Shown here: positions 8,466-17,856 of the stretch, one piece after another | Layout of the letters: the number at the start of each line of letters is the position of its first letter | How positions within the stretch are numbered: position 1 is the first letter of the stretch | Source: RGIG5270 sp045657185 | GTDB lineage: Bacteria; Verrucomicrobiota; Lentisphaeria; Victivallales; Victivallaceae | NCBI GenBank assembly: GCA_045657185.1 | Contig: JAZOSO010000214.1 | Location: 1 to 39,726, forward strand | Reading direction: 5' to 3' | DNA length: 39,726 bases | The notes under the pieces: model-generated | Told to the model about the DNA's origin: nothing | Seen by the model: only the letters and a program-made list of their open reading frames with translations | The model's database searches: none | Position numbers and translations under genes: made by a program

Positions 8466-9881
8466 ATGAGTAAAAATAAAGCAGTATATACCCACGGTCC
8501 TATCGGACGCACAATGCTTAAAAACGGTATAGCCATGATTGCCGGCACCATCGCAATTTGCGGCTATAATATCGTTGACACATACTTTGTCGGTCAGTTG
8601 GGAAAAATTCCGCTGGCGGCGATGGGGTTCACTTTTCCTGTAATCATGCTTATCGGCTGTATTTTTCACGGTCTGGCAAACGGAGTAATGGCACCGACAG
8701 CTCAGCTGCTCGGCAACAACAAACATTCAAACGCCGCCCGTATTGTGACTTCGGGCGTACTTATCACAATGGTCTTTTCCGTTTTGCTGGCTCTGCTCGG
8801 CATTGTCTGCAATGATTATATTTTTATCAAACTCGGAGCCGCAGGAGAAACTCTTGAACAGGTCAAAGGTTACATGAATATCTGGTATATCGGATGTTTC
8901 ACAGCCAGCATCGGTGCTCTTGCCAACAGTTTACTGGTCGGAGCGGGGTCTCCCAAAATTTCAGGCTTTATGATGATGACAGGTATGCTTATCAATGCAG
9001 TGCTTGACCCGCTTTTCATTTTCGGCTGGTGCGGACTTCCGGCAATGGGGATAAAAGGAGCGGCACTTGCAACGGTTATTTCTCAATTTATTGCGGGGGC
9101 AGTCAATATCTATTTTGTCAGACATAAACATCGTTTGATTGTATATGAAAAAATCCCGTGGCGTATTATGCGTACTGCCGCAAGTCAAATCATACGTTAT
9201 GCCATTCCCAATTCAGTAAGTATGATGATGATGCCGATAGGAAGTGCATTTGTGGTAAAAATGACATCATTTTTCGGAGATGCGGCGGTTGCTGCAAGTG
9301 CCGCCGCGGGGCGTCTGGAGGTTGTAGCTTTTATTTTTCCGATGGCACTCGGAATTACATTGATGCCGACAGTAGGACAGAATTTCGGGGCAAAACTTTA
9401 CAGCCGCATCCGTGAATGTCACCGTTTTTCTATGAGTTTTGCGTTTTGGTTTCTTTTGGCGATGGGAATTATTTTTTACTTTACAGCACCGTGGGCAGCC
9501 ACTAAATTTTCAACCGACACGGAAGTTCAGAAAATAATGGTTACTGCTCTGCGCATTATCCCCTGGGGGTTGTGGGGGATTGAAATCCACCGTTACAGCG
9601 GCTTTTTCTATACAGGCTGCAACCGTCCGATTGTCACGGCATATTTGAATATTTACCGTATTTTCGTACTTATGGTGCCGCTGTCATATATCGGATACAA
9701 AACAGGGTATGTTGAAGGAATTTTTGCCGCCCGTCTGGCATCTGATATCATTGCAGGCGCAACAGGATATTATATTTCAAAAATAATGGTGCGTCATCTG
9801 CCGAAAGACGGCGAACCGAAACCGCAGAAAAAAATCTATAAATATAAATATCTCAACTACATCTGGGAGGATTTATTCTGA
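8466..9881 (+). CDS. MATE family multidrug/organic cation efflux transporter
   Basis: This 471-residue inner-membrane protein has about twelve hydrophobic segments in two similar halves, the MATE (NorM/DinF-like) architecture. The N-terminal half contains NIVDTYFVGQLG and the second half NSVSMMMMPIGSAFVV, both typical of antiporters that export drugs or metabolites using Na+ or H+ gradients. The start is fixed by CCGGAGG 6 bases upstream. It overlaps the next gene by one base (TGATG), so the two are translationally coupled. The substrate cannot be predicted. Confidence 0.92.
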   Translation: MSKNKAVYTHGPIGRTMLKNGIAMIAGTIAICGYNIVDTYFVGQLGKIPLAAMGFTFPVIMLIGCIFHGLANGVMAPTAQLLGNNKHSNAARIVTSGVLITMVFSVLLALLGIVCNDYIFIKLGAAGETLEQVKGYMNIWYIGCFTASIGALANSLLVGAGSPKISGFMMMTGMLINAVLDPLFIFGWCGLPAMGIKGAALATVISQFIAGAVNIYFVRHKHRLIVYEKIPWRIMRTAASQIIRYAIPNSVSMMMMPIGSAFVVKMTSFFGDAAVAASAAAGRLEVVAFIFPMALGITLMPTVGQNFGAKLYSRIRECHRFSMSFAFWFLLAMGIIFYFTAPWAATKFSTDTEVQKIMVTALRIIPWGLWGIEIHRYSGFFYTGCNRPIVTAYLNIYRIFVLMVPLSYIGYKTGYVEGIFAARLASDIIAGATGYYISKIMVRHLPKDGEPKPQKKIYKYKYLNYIWEDLF

Positions 9882-10621
9882 TGTTCAATGATATCATGCT
9901 CTGGCAATGGGGAGTGCTTTTTGTCTGTGCTGTTCTTATCGGTATAAATAAAACCGGTATTCCCGGCATCGGACCTTTGCCGGTAGTTCTGCTGGCATTG
10001 ACTTTTCCTGCTGCCAAATCGACGGGGATACAGCTTATCATGCTTTGCATGGCTGATTTAATGGCAGTAAGCTATTACCGCAAAAAAGCAAATTGGAATA
10101 TAATTCTGAAACTCATTCCGTTTGCGTTATGCGGAATTGCACTCGGCAGTTTCGTGATGCGTTTTCTTGACGATAACAGTTTAAGACCTGCAATCGGCAT
10201 AATTATTATATCAATGGTCGGATTGAATTTCATCCGCCGTAAATTTCTCAAACCTGACATGATACCGTCGCACTGGGGATTTTCATTGCTCATAGGACTT
10301 GCGGCGGGATTTTCCACACAGGTTGCCAATGCGGCGGGACCTGTCATGGCGATTTATCTTCTCTCAATGCAGCTGCCCAAAGAAGAATACCTCGGCACCG
10401 GTGCGTGGTATTTTATGATTCTCAATTTTTTGAAACTTCCGGTATTCATCTGGGAAGGACGGATTGTCATGGAATCACTTTATATTGACCTCTGTATGCT
10501 GCCCGCCATTGTCCTCGGCGCATTTCTCGGCGTACTTATTGCCAAAAAGATATCACAGCAATCATTTGAACTTATCGTACAAATACTCACAGTCCTTTCC
10601 GCCTTGAAACTGCTGTTCTGA
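9881..10621 (+). CDS. TauE/SafE (TSUP) family permease
   Basis: This 246-residue membrane protein has seven or eight hydrophobic segments and the TSUP pattern: GINKTGIPGIGPLPV in the first repeat and GLAAGFSTQVANAAGPVMAIYLL in the second. Members move sulfite, sulfoacetate or other small organosulfur anions across the inner membrane; the substrate here is unknown. The start codon overlaps the stop of the MATE gene. A strong hairpin follows the stop codon directly, ending the operon. Confidence 0.9.
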   Translation: MFNDIMLWQWGVLFVCAVLIGINKTGIPGIGPLPVVLLALTFPAAKSTGIQLIMLCMADLMAVSYYRKKANWNIILKLIPFALCGIALGSFVMRFLDDNSLRPAIGIIIISMVGLNFIRRKFLKPDMIPSHWGFSLLIGLAAGFSTQVANAAGPVMAIYLLSMQLPKEEYLGTGAWYFMILNFLKLPVFIWEGRIVMESLYIDLCMLPAIVLGAFLGVLIAKKISQQSFELIVQILTVLSALKLLF

Positions 10622-10622
10622 A

Positions 10623-10648
10623 AAAGGAGCGGCAAATCCCGCTCCTTT
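10623..10648. terminator. Bidirectional terminator between convergent operons
   Basis: A perfect 10-bp stem AAAGGAGCGG/CCGCTCCTTT with a 6-base loop lies between the stops of the TauE gene (+) and the recombinase (-). On the minus strand it reads into TTTTT; on the plus strand the tail is weaker (CAAATTTATT). Confidence 0.85.
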
Positions 10649-10656
10649 CAAATTTA

Positions 10657-11469
10657 TTACCATGTAACGACGTGGTCAACTATTTGCTGCTGCTCGTATG
10701 AGGTGCGGCGCAGGTAAATGCGTGTCGTCTCTATACTCTCATGGCCCATTAAATCTGCCAGCAATGCCAAATCATTAAAGCGTTCAAGAAAATTTTTGGC
10801 AAAACGGTGACGGAAAGAGTGAGGATAGACCACTTTCGGATTTATTTTGTACATTTTTGCAAAAACTTTCAGCTGATTGGCTACTCCGCGCGGACTGATT
10901 TGCTCGCCGTATTTATTTTTAAAAAGAAAACCGGAATCATTATCAACCTCATCCAGCCAATTCAATGTTTCTTTTACAAGTTTTTGCGGAATATACAGAC
11001 GGCGCTGTTTTCCGCCTTTGCCGTAAATATCAACATATCCGACCTGCACATCCTCAACTTTTATCTGTATAAGTTCAGAAATACGCGCTCCTGTTGCGCA
11101 GAGAAAACGCACAATAAAATACCAATTCATCTGTTTGTCTTTTTTCAGACAGTTTATCAGATAGCGGTAATCGGCATCACTTATGACATTTTCCAGAAAA
11201 TTTTTCTGCTGAACCTTAACGAATTTCAGTTTAAATTCATTTATATTTTTAAATTCCAGATACTTGTTGAGTGCCTGAATGCGCAAATTGACAGTCTTGA
11301 CTTTGTAATTCTCAATCAGAAAGCCTTTGTACGAATAAATATTCTGCAAATTTATCGCCGTGTACATACTGTTAAACTGTTGAATCGTCTTGAGATATGA
11401 AACAACAGTATTCTCAGATAACTCGTCCTGCATGAGAAAATTTATGAACTTTTGCTGTTCACTCTGCAT
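10657..11469 (-). CDS. Tyrosine recombinase/integrase
   Basis: This is a 270-residue site-specific recombinase of the phage-integrase family. An N-terminal SAM-like core-binding domain (about 1-85) precedes the catalytic domain with an apparently complete active set: R129 (GARISEL), K154, H217 and R220 (HSFRHRF), H243 (GHES) and nucleophile Y252. The size resembles XerC/XerD but it is more divergent and lysine/asparagine-rich. I choose the ATG at 11469 over a TTG at 11481; neither has a strong ribosome site. It is the last gene of a housekeeping run, 27 bases after the aminopeptidase, with no phage genes nearby. It could be a chromosomal Xer-like protein, a domesticated integrase, or an enzyme acting on dispersed repeats. 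Confidence 0.9.
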   Translation of the reverse strand: MQSEQQKFINFLMQDELSENTVVSYLKTIQQFNSMYTAINLQNIYSYKGFLIENYKVKTVNLRIQALNKYLEFKNINEFKLKFVKVQQKNFLENVISDADYRYLINCLKKDKQMNWYFIVRFLCATGARISELIQIKVEDVQVGYVDIYGKGGKQRRLYIPQKLVKETLNWLDEVDNDSGFLFKNKYGEQISPRGVANQLKVFAKMYKINPKVVYPHSFRHRFAKNFLERFNDLALLADLMGHESIETTRIYLRRTSYEQQQIVDHVVTW

Positions 11470-11496
11470 AACACAAAACAAAAAACACGCTATTTA

Positions 11497-12720
11497 TCAT
11501 ATCACCCAGTTGCCGTCGCGGAAAATCGGAATTTTTCTGCCGTCAACATCCACTCCGTCAATCGCCATATCAGGTGCTCCTATCATAAAGTCAACATGTA
11601 TGGTGCTTTCATTTATTCCTTTAGCGTGAATTTCATCCTGTGTATATTTGTCAAAATCTTTAAGACAGATATCAAAACCGCGGCCGAGAGCAAGATGACA
11701 TGATGCGTTTTCGTCAAAAAGTGTATTATAAAAAAGAATACCGCAATTATTGATTGGGGAATCCTCTGCAATAAGCGCACATTCACCGAGGTAAGGCGCC
11801 CCCTCGTCCATTTCAATCATTTTCTGTAAAGCGGCAAGACCTTTTTCCGCTCTTACTTCAACTGCCTTGCCTTTCTCAAACCGAATAGCAAAATTATCAA
11901 TCAAAGTTCCCTGATATGAAAGCGGTTTGGTGGAAACAGCCCATCCTTCAGCCTCTCCGCGTTTCGGGGAGGTGAAAATTTCCTCTGACGGAATATTGGG
12001 ATTGAACTCACGATTGCTCAAATCTCGCTCTGAACCTCCAGCAAAAACACCGTCAGCTATCAATCCGATACGCAAATCTGTACCGTTGGAGGATTTATAT
12101 TCCAATGCAGTCAAATGCAAATCATTGAGCTTCTGACTCAATTTATGTATGCGTTCATTGTGTTCATTCCAGTTGGCAATAGCATCGCCATTGGCACGGG
12201 ATGCCTGCAAAATTGCCTCCCAGAGTTTTTCCACAGCATCATCCTCCGAAAGGTCGGGAAAAACTTTTTTTGCCCATTTTACACCCGGAACAGCGGCAAT
12301 GCACCATTGGTGCTTATTTTCAATTTTATCACGGAACGGCTTGATAAGTTTCAAACGCGCACTCAAAGTGCGGGCATATTTGTCCTGGTCAACTCCGTCC
12401 ATGCCGTCAGGGTCATCGGAGTCAAGCCACAAACGGGCGGGAAAATCCTCCGTCATCCACTGCCATCTGGCAGTTTCCCACGGCATGAGAATTGACAAAT
12501 CTTCTTCAGCTTGAAAATCCTGCGCCATTTTGTCAAGTCCCATATCCATCCAGTTGACAACCACACGGCGCGCCCCCGCAAGATAACATTCCTTTATCAC
12601 TGTACGGACAAAATCAAGCTGTTCCAGATTGGCAGAGAGAACAACACTCTGACCTTTGTCAAGATTCAAACCTTTTTTAACAATCAGACGGGCATATTCC
12701 GCCAAACGAAAATTTTCCAT
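11497..12720 (-). CDS. Aminopeptidase, M29 family (AmpS/PepS type)
   Basis: M29 aminopeptidases are cytosolic dimetal enzymes that remove N-terminal residues from peptides. The metal-site regions are visible in order: PSEEIFTSP, GECALIAEDSPI, CHLALG and IHVDFMIG near the C-terminus. Length (407 residues) is typical. The ATG at 12720 is chosen over an upstream ATG at 12771 because GAGGTTTGAT precedes it and MENFRLAEYARLIV is the usual family start. It begins one base after the stop of the debranching enzyme, with its ribosome site inside that gene, so translation is coupled. Confidence 0.93.
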   Translation of the reverse strand: MENFRLAEYARLIVKKGLNLDKGQSVVLSANLEQLDFVRTVIKECYLAGARRVVVNWMDMGLDKMAQDFQAEEDLSILMPWETARWQWMTEDFPARLWLDSDDPDGMDGVDQDKYARTLSARLKLIKPFRDKIENKHQWCIAAVPGVKWAKKVFPDLSEDDAVEKLWEAILQASRANGDAIANWNEHNERIHKLSQKLNDLHLTALEYKSSNGTDLRIGLIADGVFAGGSERDLSNREFNPNIPSEEIFTSPKRGEAEGWAVSTKPLSYQGTLIDNFAIRFEKGKAVEVRAEKGLAALQKMIEMDEGAPYLGECALIAEDSPINNCGILFYNTLFDENASCHLALGRGFDICLKDFDKYTQDEIHAKGINESTIHVDFMIGAPDMAIDGVDVDGRKIPIFRDGNWVI

Positions 12721-12721
12721 A

Positions 12722-15700
12722 TCAAACCTCTTTCTTTTTTTCAAGCAGATGATATACTCTGCCAAATTCACTCATACTCCAAGCCTGAGCCTGACAGCCG
12801 CCTGATTTGTGAGGATAATTTCCTTCAACAACTTCAGGGAGCTGACCGATAACACCGTTTTCAAGCAATATTAAAGATGACAGCAAAAGCAGCATGGCCT
12901 TACTGCGGCAGAGTTCTCCGCCGGCAATATACAATGCTTCGCAATACGACGGAAAAACCCAATTCCACGCGGTTCCGTTATGATAAGCCGCCTTGCGCCG
13001 TGTATCTTCAGGACCGTTATAACTTCCCCAATACGGATTTGCCGGGTCATTCAATAACTGACCGTCACGGAAAACAGGCAATTTATATTCCACAGGTGCA
13101 TCAGCAAGACTGCGGATAGCACCGGGAATAAGCAATTTTTCACAGTTGCGGATAATTGAAAACATTTTTCTTTCATCTCTCACCAATCCGAGCGTCAATG
13201 CAAAAAGCTGATTGGGGCGGATGTGGTCATCTGCAGTTCCTGCACTTATCGGAGCAAAAGTACCGCTGACATGAACACAGTCAGAATAACGCTCCAAGTC
13301 ACTGCGGTAAAAATATTTTTCAAAACTTTCCGCAACAGTCTCAGCCATTGCTGAATAATCTTTTTTAAACTCACCCAGAAAAGCCAGTGCATGATACCAG
13401 AGAGCTTGAATTTCAATCGGATATCCCGCTCGCGGCGTTGCAGCCGGATAATTGGTATCCATCCAGGTAAAATGCGGCGGACTGTAAATCAATAAAGTCT
13501 CAGCATCAGCTTTTATTCCGTTCGGCGTACCTGCAATATAATTCCTGACGATTGACTCCATACATTCAAAAAGCGTCCGCCCTGCGCCGTTGTCGAGCTG
13601 TAAAATTTCAGGACGATTGAACTTGCGTATAAAATCATGCACCGCAACAAAAAACCATAGCGGAGCATCGGTCGTATCACGATTGGAATCATCATTGCCG
13701 CGTATCATATTGGGCAAAGTTCCGTTTTTCTCAAATTTGGCAAACTGACGCAAAATAGCAAGAGACTCTTCCTCAAAACCGTCATCAATCAGACCGCGAA
13801 GAACAATAAGCGTATCCCGTCCCCAATCAAGAAACCACGGAAAACCTGCAATAACTGTTTTAAATTCATCACGACGCACCACAAAATGACGGAGTGCCGC
13901 ATGAATATTTTCATCAAGTTTCATTTGTTCAGGCAATTCTCCGCTGTTCCATATCAAATCATTTGTACTGCTGACCATGCCTGGAGTCAGAATTTTTGCT
14001 GTAAGCTCATGAGTCTGCCCACCTGAAAGATACATTTCAAAATATCCCGGACTGTACATATCGGTACGGTCTTCGAGTCCGTAATAATTTTCCGCACTCA
14101 AAAACTGATTGTAACGCCATTCATGCTCAAGGATAAATTTGCCGCTGTCAACAGACATTTTGAGACGGCAGTTTTCATCAGGACCGAAATAAAAACCTTT
14201 TTCAAATACTTTTACGGATGCAGGAAACGTTTTTTCAGCCCCCAGATATGCTTTGGTCACAGTATGTGCAATACGGTCGTCAACATCAACCCGGAGAATA
14301 AGTTTTACCGGAATTTCAGACGCCAGCTGTGCAGGGCTGCTGCTTTCAGGACGAATAAACTCTATTTTTACAGCATTGCCGTTCTCTGCCAGAAAAAGAC
14401 GGAAAATAATATTAACCTGCGCCCCCTGCCCGACAGGAACTTCAAATTCCCATTCCGAAACATTATTGTTCCCCCCGGTGAAACTTTTCTGCACATTAAA
14501 ATCCAACGCCTGAGAAAAATCATTCACCACCGCCCATACTCTGAGATTGGTAAACATAACTCTGCGGTCAACCGGCACAGACGCATTACAGTTCCCGGCA
14601 AGCACTGCATCATATTTGCTTTCAATACTGCCCCAGCGTCCGCGGACGCAACTTGCCGTATTGCAGATATTGCTGTGCAATGCCAAAACCGACGGAGTCA
14701 GCTGTGACGCATTACGGACAAGGCGGATTTCAGGAGCTTCATTTTTGCTGAACTGCAATAAATGTCCGATTCGGTGTACAGCTCCGCCTTTTTCGAAGAG
14801 AGTAAAATGCAAATCCCATTCACGGGGATTTTCACCGTTATGCTCAGGAAGTTTGATTACTGCCGCATAATTATCAGCAAGTTTAACCGAAAACGCACAG
14901 TCACAAGTGTATTTACCGCTGCCGAGTGCCGCATAAAACGGATTTTTCCCTTCAATGAAAATAATTTTTTCAACTCCTGCAATAAGTTGACGGCTGATAT
15001 CCGACGGCAATTCAAACGATAACATTTCAGGATAAAAAGTACCGCTCAATTTACGGCAGACTTCACGGGGAGAGTGTACAAATTCATCGGTCATTTTTTC
15101 AATATCAAAACTGTTATCAACAGTATAATGTTCATTACTGATGCCTGCATACATTTTTAACAGCATCGCTTTCTGCTCCTGACGGAGAGCAATTGAAGAT
15201 GTGCAATCTGCTTTATCTGCAAGCTCACGAACAGCGGCAAAACTTGCAGCATTATTGCCCAGCACCATACTTTCACCGCCGTCAAGTTCAATATTGACCG
15301 AGTCACCGTAAATATTATATCGGCAAATTTTACCGCTCAAAGATACCACCTTGCTCCAATCAGCAAAAATCTTTGCCGGCAAAACAGCACGGCTCTCTGT
15401 ATTTATTTTCAAATTCACCAGACAAAGCACTTTTTGCAAGCCGTCGGCACTGTGCCGCTCAAATGTAATAACATCATCATCCTGATAATAAAACTCCATT
15501 ACTGAATTGCCGGCAAAAGCACAGTGATTGCCGAGCAAAGTATTGAGCAAACGTATTTCAGGAACGATATTTTCCGCATTACCCCATTTTAATGAAGTTT
15601 TGCCGTGCACATCAATTTTCTCATCAGCCAGAAATTCCACTCCGTTGCTGAAACCAAATGCCCCCGCAGGGGAGGTCAAGGCAGTAAGTGCAGTACGCAT

Positions 15701-16969
15701 TTCAGCATATTTCCTGCCTTTTTTTGCAATACGGTCGTTATCGTGAGTTTCAACGAAATTCACCAGTCTTCCGCGCTCATTGGAAATATACTGCATATAA
15801 GAGATATAGCCGTTGATTTCATTTTTGGAATAATTCTGAAAAAGTTCCGAATACGCCCAATCCAATCCCGTCGGATTAAGCAAAGTATTCTGCACCTCCT
15901 GCGGGCCTCCAAGCCCCTCAAGCATAAAAACGGTATCCTGATACTCCAGTCGGACTTTGGCTGTAATGTATTCCCACGCTTTAACCGGAAGCATATATCC
16001 TGCATCACAGCGGAACCCGTCAACACCGATACGGCACCAGAAAAGAAAAACTTTTGCCATAAAAAGTATCATCGGAGCTTTTGAGTAATCAAGTTTGCAC
16101 AAATCCTCCCAGACAATTCCCCATGCTCCCGGACTTTCAAAAGTTCCGTCCTCACGGCGGACAAAATAATCAGGGTGTTCACTTTGAAGTTTTGATGCCC
16201 AACCGGTATGATTGACGGGAATATCAAGAAAAAGCCTGCCGCCTTTGGCATGAACCGCATCAAGAAGTTCCTTAAACTGTTCCATCGGAGTCGCTTTGAC
16301 ATCAAAATCCGCCAGTGCAGGGTCAACTGCAAAATAATCCGTTGCGGCAAAAGGACTGCCGAAACGCCCCATTCTGCCGTATTCAACAGGTACGGGATGA
16401 ATCGGAAGCAGCTGCAAAATGCGGCACTTCATATCATCCATGATAAAATCAAGTTTGCCGATGAGCTGACGGAATGTTCCTGACGGCGGAACGACAGTAT
16501 AATCTGCATCATCAAGCTGTTTTTCGCATTTCTGCAATTCTTCTTCGATATGATTTCGCTTTTTAAAATCAAATAAACGGGTAAAGGCAGTATAAATAGT
16601 ATTGCCTGCAATATTGGCAGGACTTTCAACTTTCAAAACACAATTATTTCCCTGCACCCAGCAAATAGCTGAACCGTCATCAGGAACAAAAAAACATTTG
16701 GACTCAAAAACTCCGCACTCATTAAGCGGCACGGAAACGGCATAACGTCTTGAGGAAATTTTCTTCATAGGAAGGTCGTGCCATGCTCTGCCGGCAACAG
16801 AACTGTGCTTTTCTATATGTTCAGTTATTTCACTGAAACGCACAGCACCGCAGCCGAGAGTGGTACGCAAAAAAGCTTTTCCCTCCATTGCATTTGAACA
16901 CTCAAGTTCATAACGGACAATATCGCCGCGGTACAATATTTTCACATCGGGAAACTGATATTGTTTCAC
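12722..16969 (-). CDS. Bifunctional glycogen debranching enzyme (GH13 + GH133)
   Basis: This 1415-residue protein joins two catalytic modules. Residues about 120-580 are a GH13 alpha-amylase/4-alpha-glucanotransferase barrel with DIPVNHTG (249-256), nucleophile D322 in GFRCDAG, acid E351 in MLEG and D410 in VETHDND. Residues about 1040-1410 are a GH133 amylo-alpha-1,6-glucosidase, with WFLDWGRDTL and PLWFFVAVHDF. The middle looks like beta-rich linker domains. This order matches the eukaryotic indirect debranching enzyme, where the first module shifts oligosaccharides and the second cuts the remaining alpha-1,6 glucose. The GTG start overlaps the mreC stop (GTGA), with AAAGGAT as ribosome site. 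There is no signal peptide, which fits intracellular glycogen. Confidence 0.92.
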   Translation of the reverse strand: MKQYQFPDVKILYRGDIVRYELECSNAMEGKAFLRTTLGCGAVRFSEITEHIEKHSSVAGRAWHDLPMKKISSRRYAVSVPLNECGVFESKCFFVPDDGSAICWVQGNNCVLKVESPANIAGNTIYTAFTRLFDFKKRNHIEEELQKCEKQLDDADYTVVPPSGTFRQLIGKLDFIMDDMKCRILQLLPIHPVPVEYGRMGRFGSPFAATDYFAVDPALADFDVKATPMEQFKELLDAVHAKGGRLFLDIPVNHTGWASKLQSEHPDYFVRREDGTFESPGAWGIVWEDLCKLDYSKAPMILFMAKVFLFWCRIGVDGFRCDAGYMLPVKAWEYITAKVRLEYQDTVFMLEGLGGPQEVQNTLLNPTGLDWAYSELFQNYSKNEINGYISYMQYISNERGRLVNFVETHDNDRIAKKGRKYAEMRTALTALTSPAGAFGFSNGVEFLADEKIDVHGKTSLKWGNAENIVPEIRLLNTLLGNHCAFAGNSVMEFYYQDDDVITFERHSADGLQKVLCLVNLKINTESRAVLPAKIFADWSKVVSLSGKICRYNIYGDSVNIELDGGESMVLGNNAASFAAVRELADKADCTSSIALRQEQKAMLLKMYAGISNEHYTVDNSFDIEKMTDEFVHSPREVCRKLSGTFYPEMLSFELPSDISRQLIAGVEKIIFIEGKNPFYAALGSGKYTCDCAFSVKLADNYAAVIKLPEHNGENPREWDLHFTLFEKGGAVHRIGHLLQFSKNEAPEIRLVRNASQLTPSVLALHSNICNTASCVRGRWGSIESKYDAVLAGNCNASVPVDRRVMFTNLRVWAVVNDFSQALDFNVQKSFTGGNNNVSEWEFEVPVGQGAQVNIIFRLFLAENGNAVKIEFIRPESSSPAQLASEIPVKLILRVDVDDRIAHTVTKAYLGAEKTFPASVKVFEKGFYFGPDENCRLKMSVDSGKFILEHEWRYNQFLSAENYYGLEDRTDMYSPGYFEMYLSGGQTHELTAKILTPGMVSSTNDLIWNSGELPEQMKLDENIHAALRHFVVRRDEFKTVIAGFPWFLDWGRDTLIVLRGLIDDGFEEESLAILRQFAKFEKNGTLPNMIRGNDDSNRDTTDAPLWFFVAVHDFIRKFNRPEILQLDNGAGRTLFECMESIVRNYIAGTPNGIKADAETLLIYSPPHFTWMDTNYPAATPRAGYPIEIQALWYHALAFLGEFKKDYSAMAETVAESFEKYFYRSDLERYSDCVHVSGTFAPISAGTADDHIRPNQLFALTLGLVRDERKMFSIIRNCEKLLIPGAIRSLADAPVEYKLPVFRDGQLLNDPANPYWGSYNGPEDTRRKAAYHNGTAWNWVFPSYCEALYIAGGELCRSKAMLLLLSSLILLENGVIGQLPEVVEGNYPHKSGGCQAQAWSMSEFGRVYHLLEKKKEV

Positions 16970-17838
16970 AGAGCGATCCTTTCTGCAGCACGGCTTATCT
17001 CATCCGGAACTGCAACATAAACAAAACGCAAATCATTAAAATCAGCCGCAGGTTTTATCCAGCCGTTGATATACAGCTGATTACTGAAAATTGAGGGTTC
17101 TTTATCAACATTTACCAAATTACCGATTTTCAATCCGGAGGGGACATTACGCTCAAAACCGCCGGTAAAAACCTCTTCATCACTGATATATTTCAAATCG
17201 CGCGGCAAATAATTTATCAATAAATAATGGTCTGCCGCGCTCTGTACGGAGGAATTTATCAAACCTGTTGCGCGGCTGATATTCAATCTGCCTGACAAAT
17301 GCAGATCTTTATGGTAAATACTTAAAACTTTGGCACTGTGCTTGGAAACAGAAAAAACCTGTCCCAGCAAAAGCGGTATGCCTTTGGCATCAATAGTAAA
17401 AACTGCACAGCCCTTGCGAATTCCGCTGCGGCTGCCTTTGGATATAGTAAAAGAATAAAGCCATTGAGCCGGGTCACGCAAAATTATTTCAGCCGGAACT
17501 CTTTTCCAGTTCGGCATCGGCGGCAGATTGACCATTTTGCGCAATTCTTCATTCTGACGCTGAAGTTCCGTCAAAAGCAATGACTGTGAAGTAAGTACAT
17601 GATTCTCCGCCTGCAAACCTTTGACCAGACGCACCAGTGCATCTTTATCAAGCGAACTGAGAGAAATATCTTCCGCACCGTCCTTCAAAAAAGTTCCCAA
17701 TTTCAGGTACGGTGCGAAATAATCATTTCCGGCACGGTTGACAAAAAGAGCAAAAGAGTGATACGCCGCACCGAGCCACAGGATAAGAATACCTGCAAGC
17801 GGCAAAAGAAATATCCACTTTTGAACTCTCTTTTTCAA
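16966..17838 (-). CDS. mreC: Rod shape-determining protein MreC-like
   Basis: MreC is a periplasmic scaffold of the elongasome, anchored by one N-terminal helix. Here a membrane segment (about residues 8-30) is followed by a short coiled-coil-prone region (about 60-98). The MreC core follows, recognisable from AEIILRDPAQWLYSFTI and KGSRSGIRKGCAV and the second beta domain with LKIGNLVNV. At 290 residues the length is usual. The start appears to be TTG at 17838, with only a weak ribosome site. Neither mreB nor mreD is adjacent; it sits between an FMN oxidoreductase (18 bases upstream) and the debranching enzyme (overlapping). Confidence 0.85.
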   Translation of the reverse strand: MKKRVQKWIFLLPLAGILILWLGAAYHSFALFVNRAGNDYFAPYLKLGTFLKDGAEDISLSSLDKDALVRLVKGLQAENHVLTSQSLLLTELQRQNEELRKMVNLPPMPNWKRVPAEIILRDPAQWLYSFTISKGSRSGIRKGCAVFTIDAKGIPLLLGQVFSVSKHSAKVLSIYHKDLHLSGRLNISRATGLINSSVQSAADHYLLINYLPRDLKYISDEEVFTGGFERNVPSGLKIGNLVNVDKEPSIFSNQLYINGWIKPAADFNDLRFVYVAVPDEISRAAERIAL

Positions 17839-17856
17839 ACCGTGATTCCATTATTG

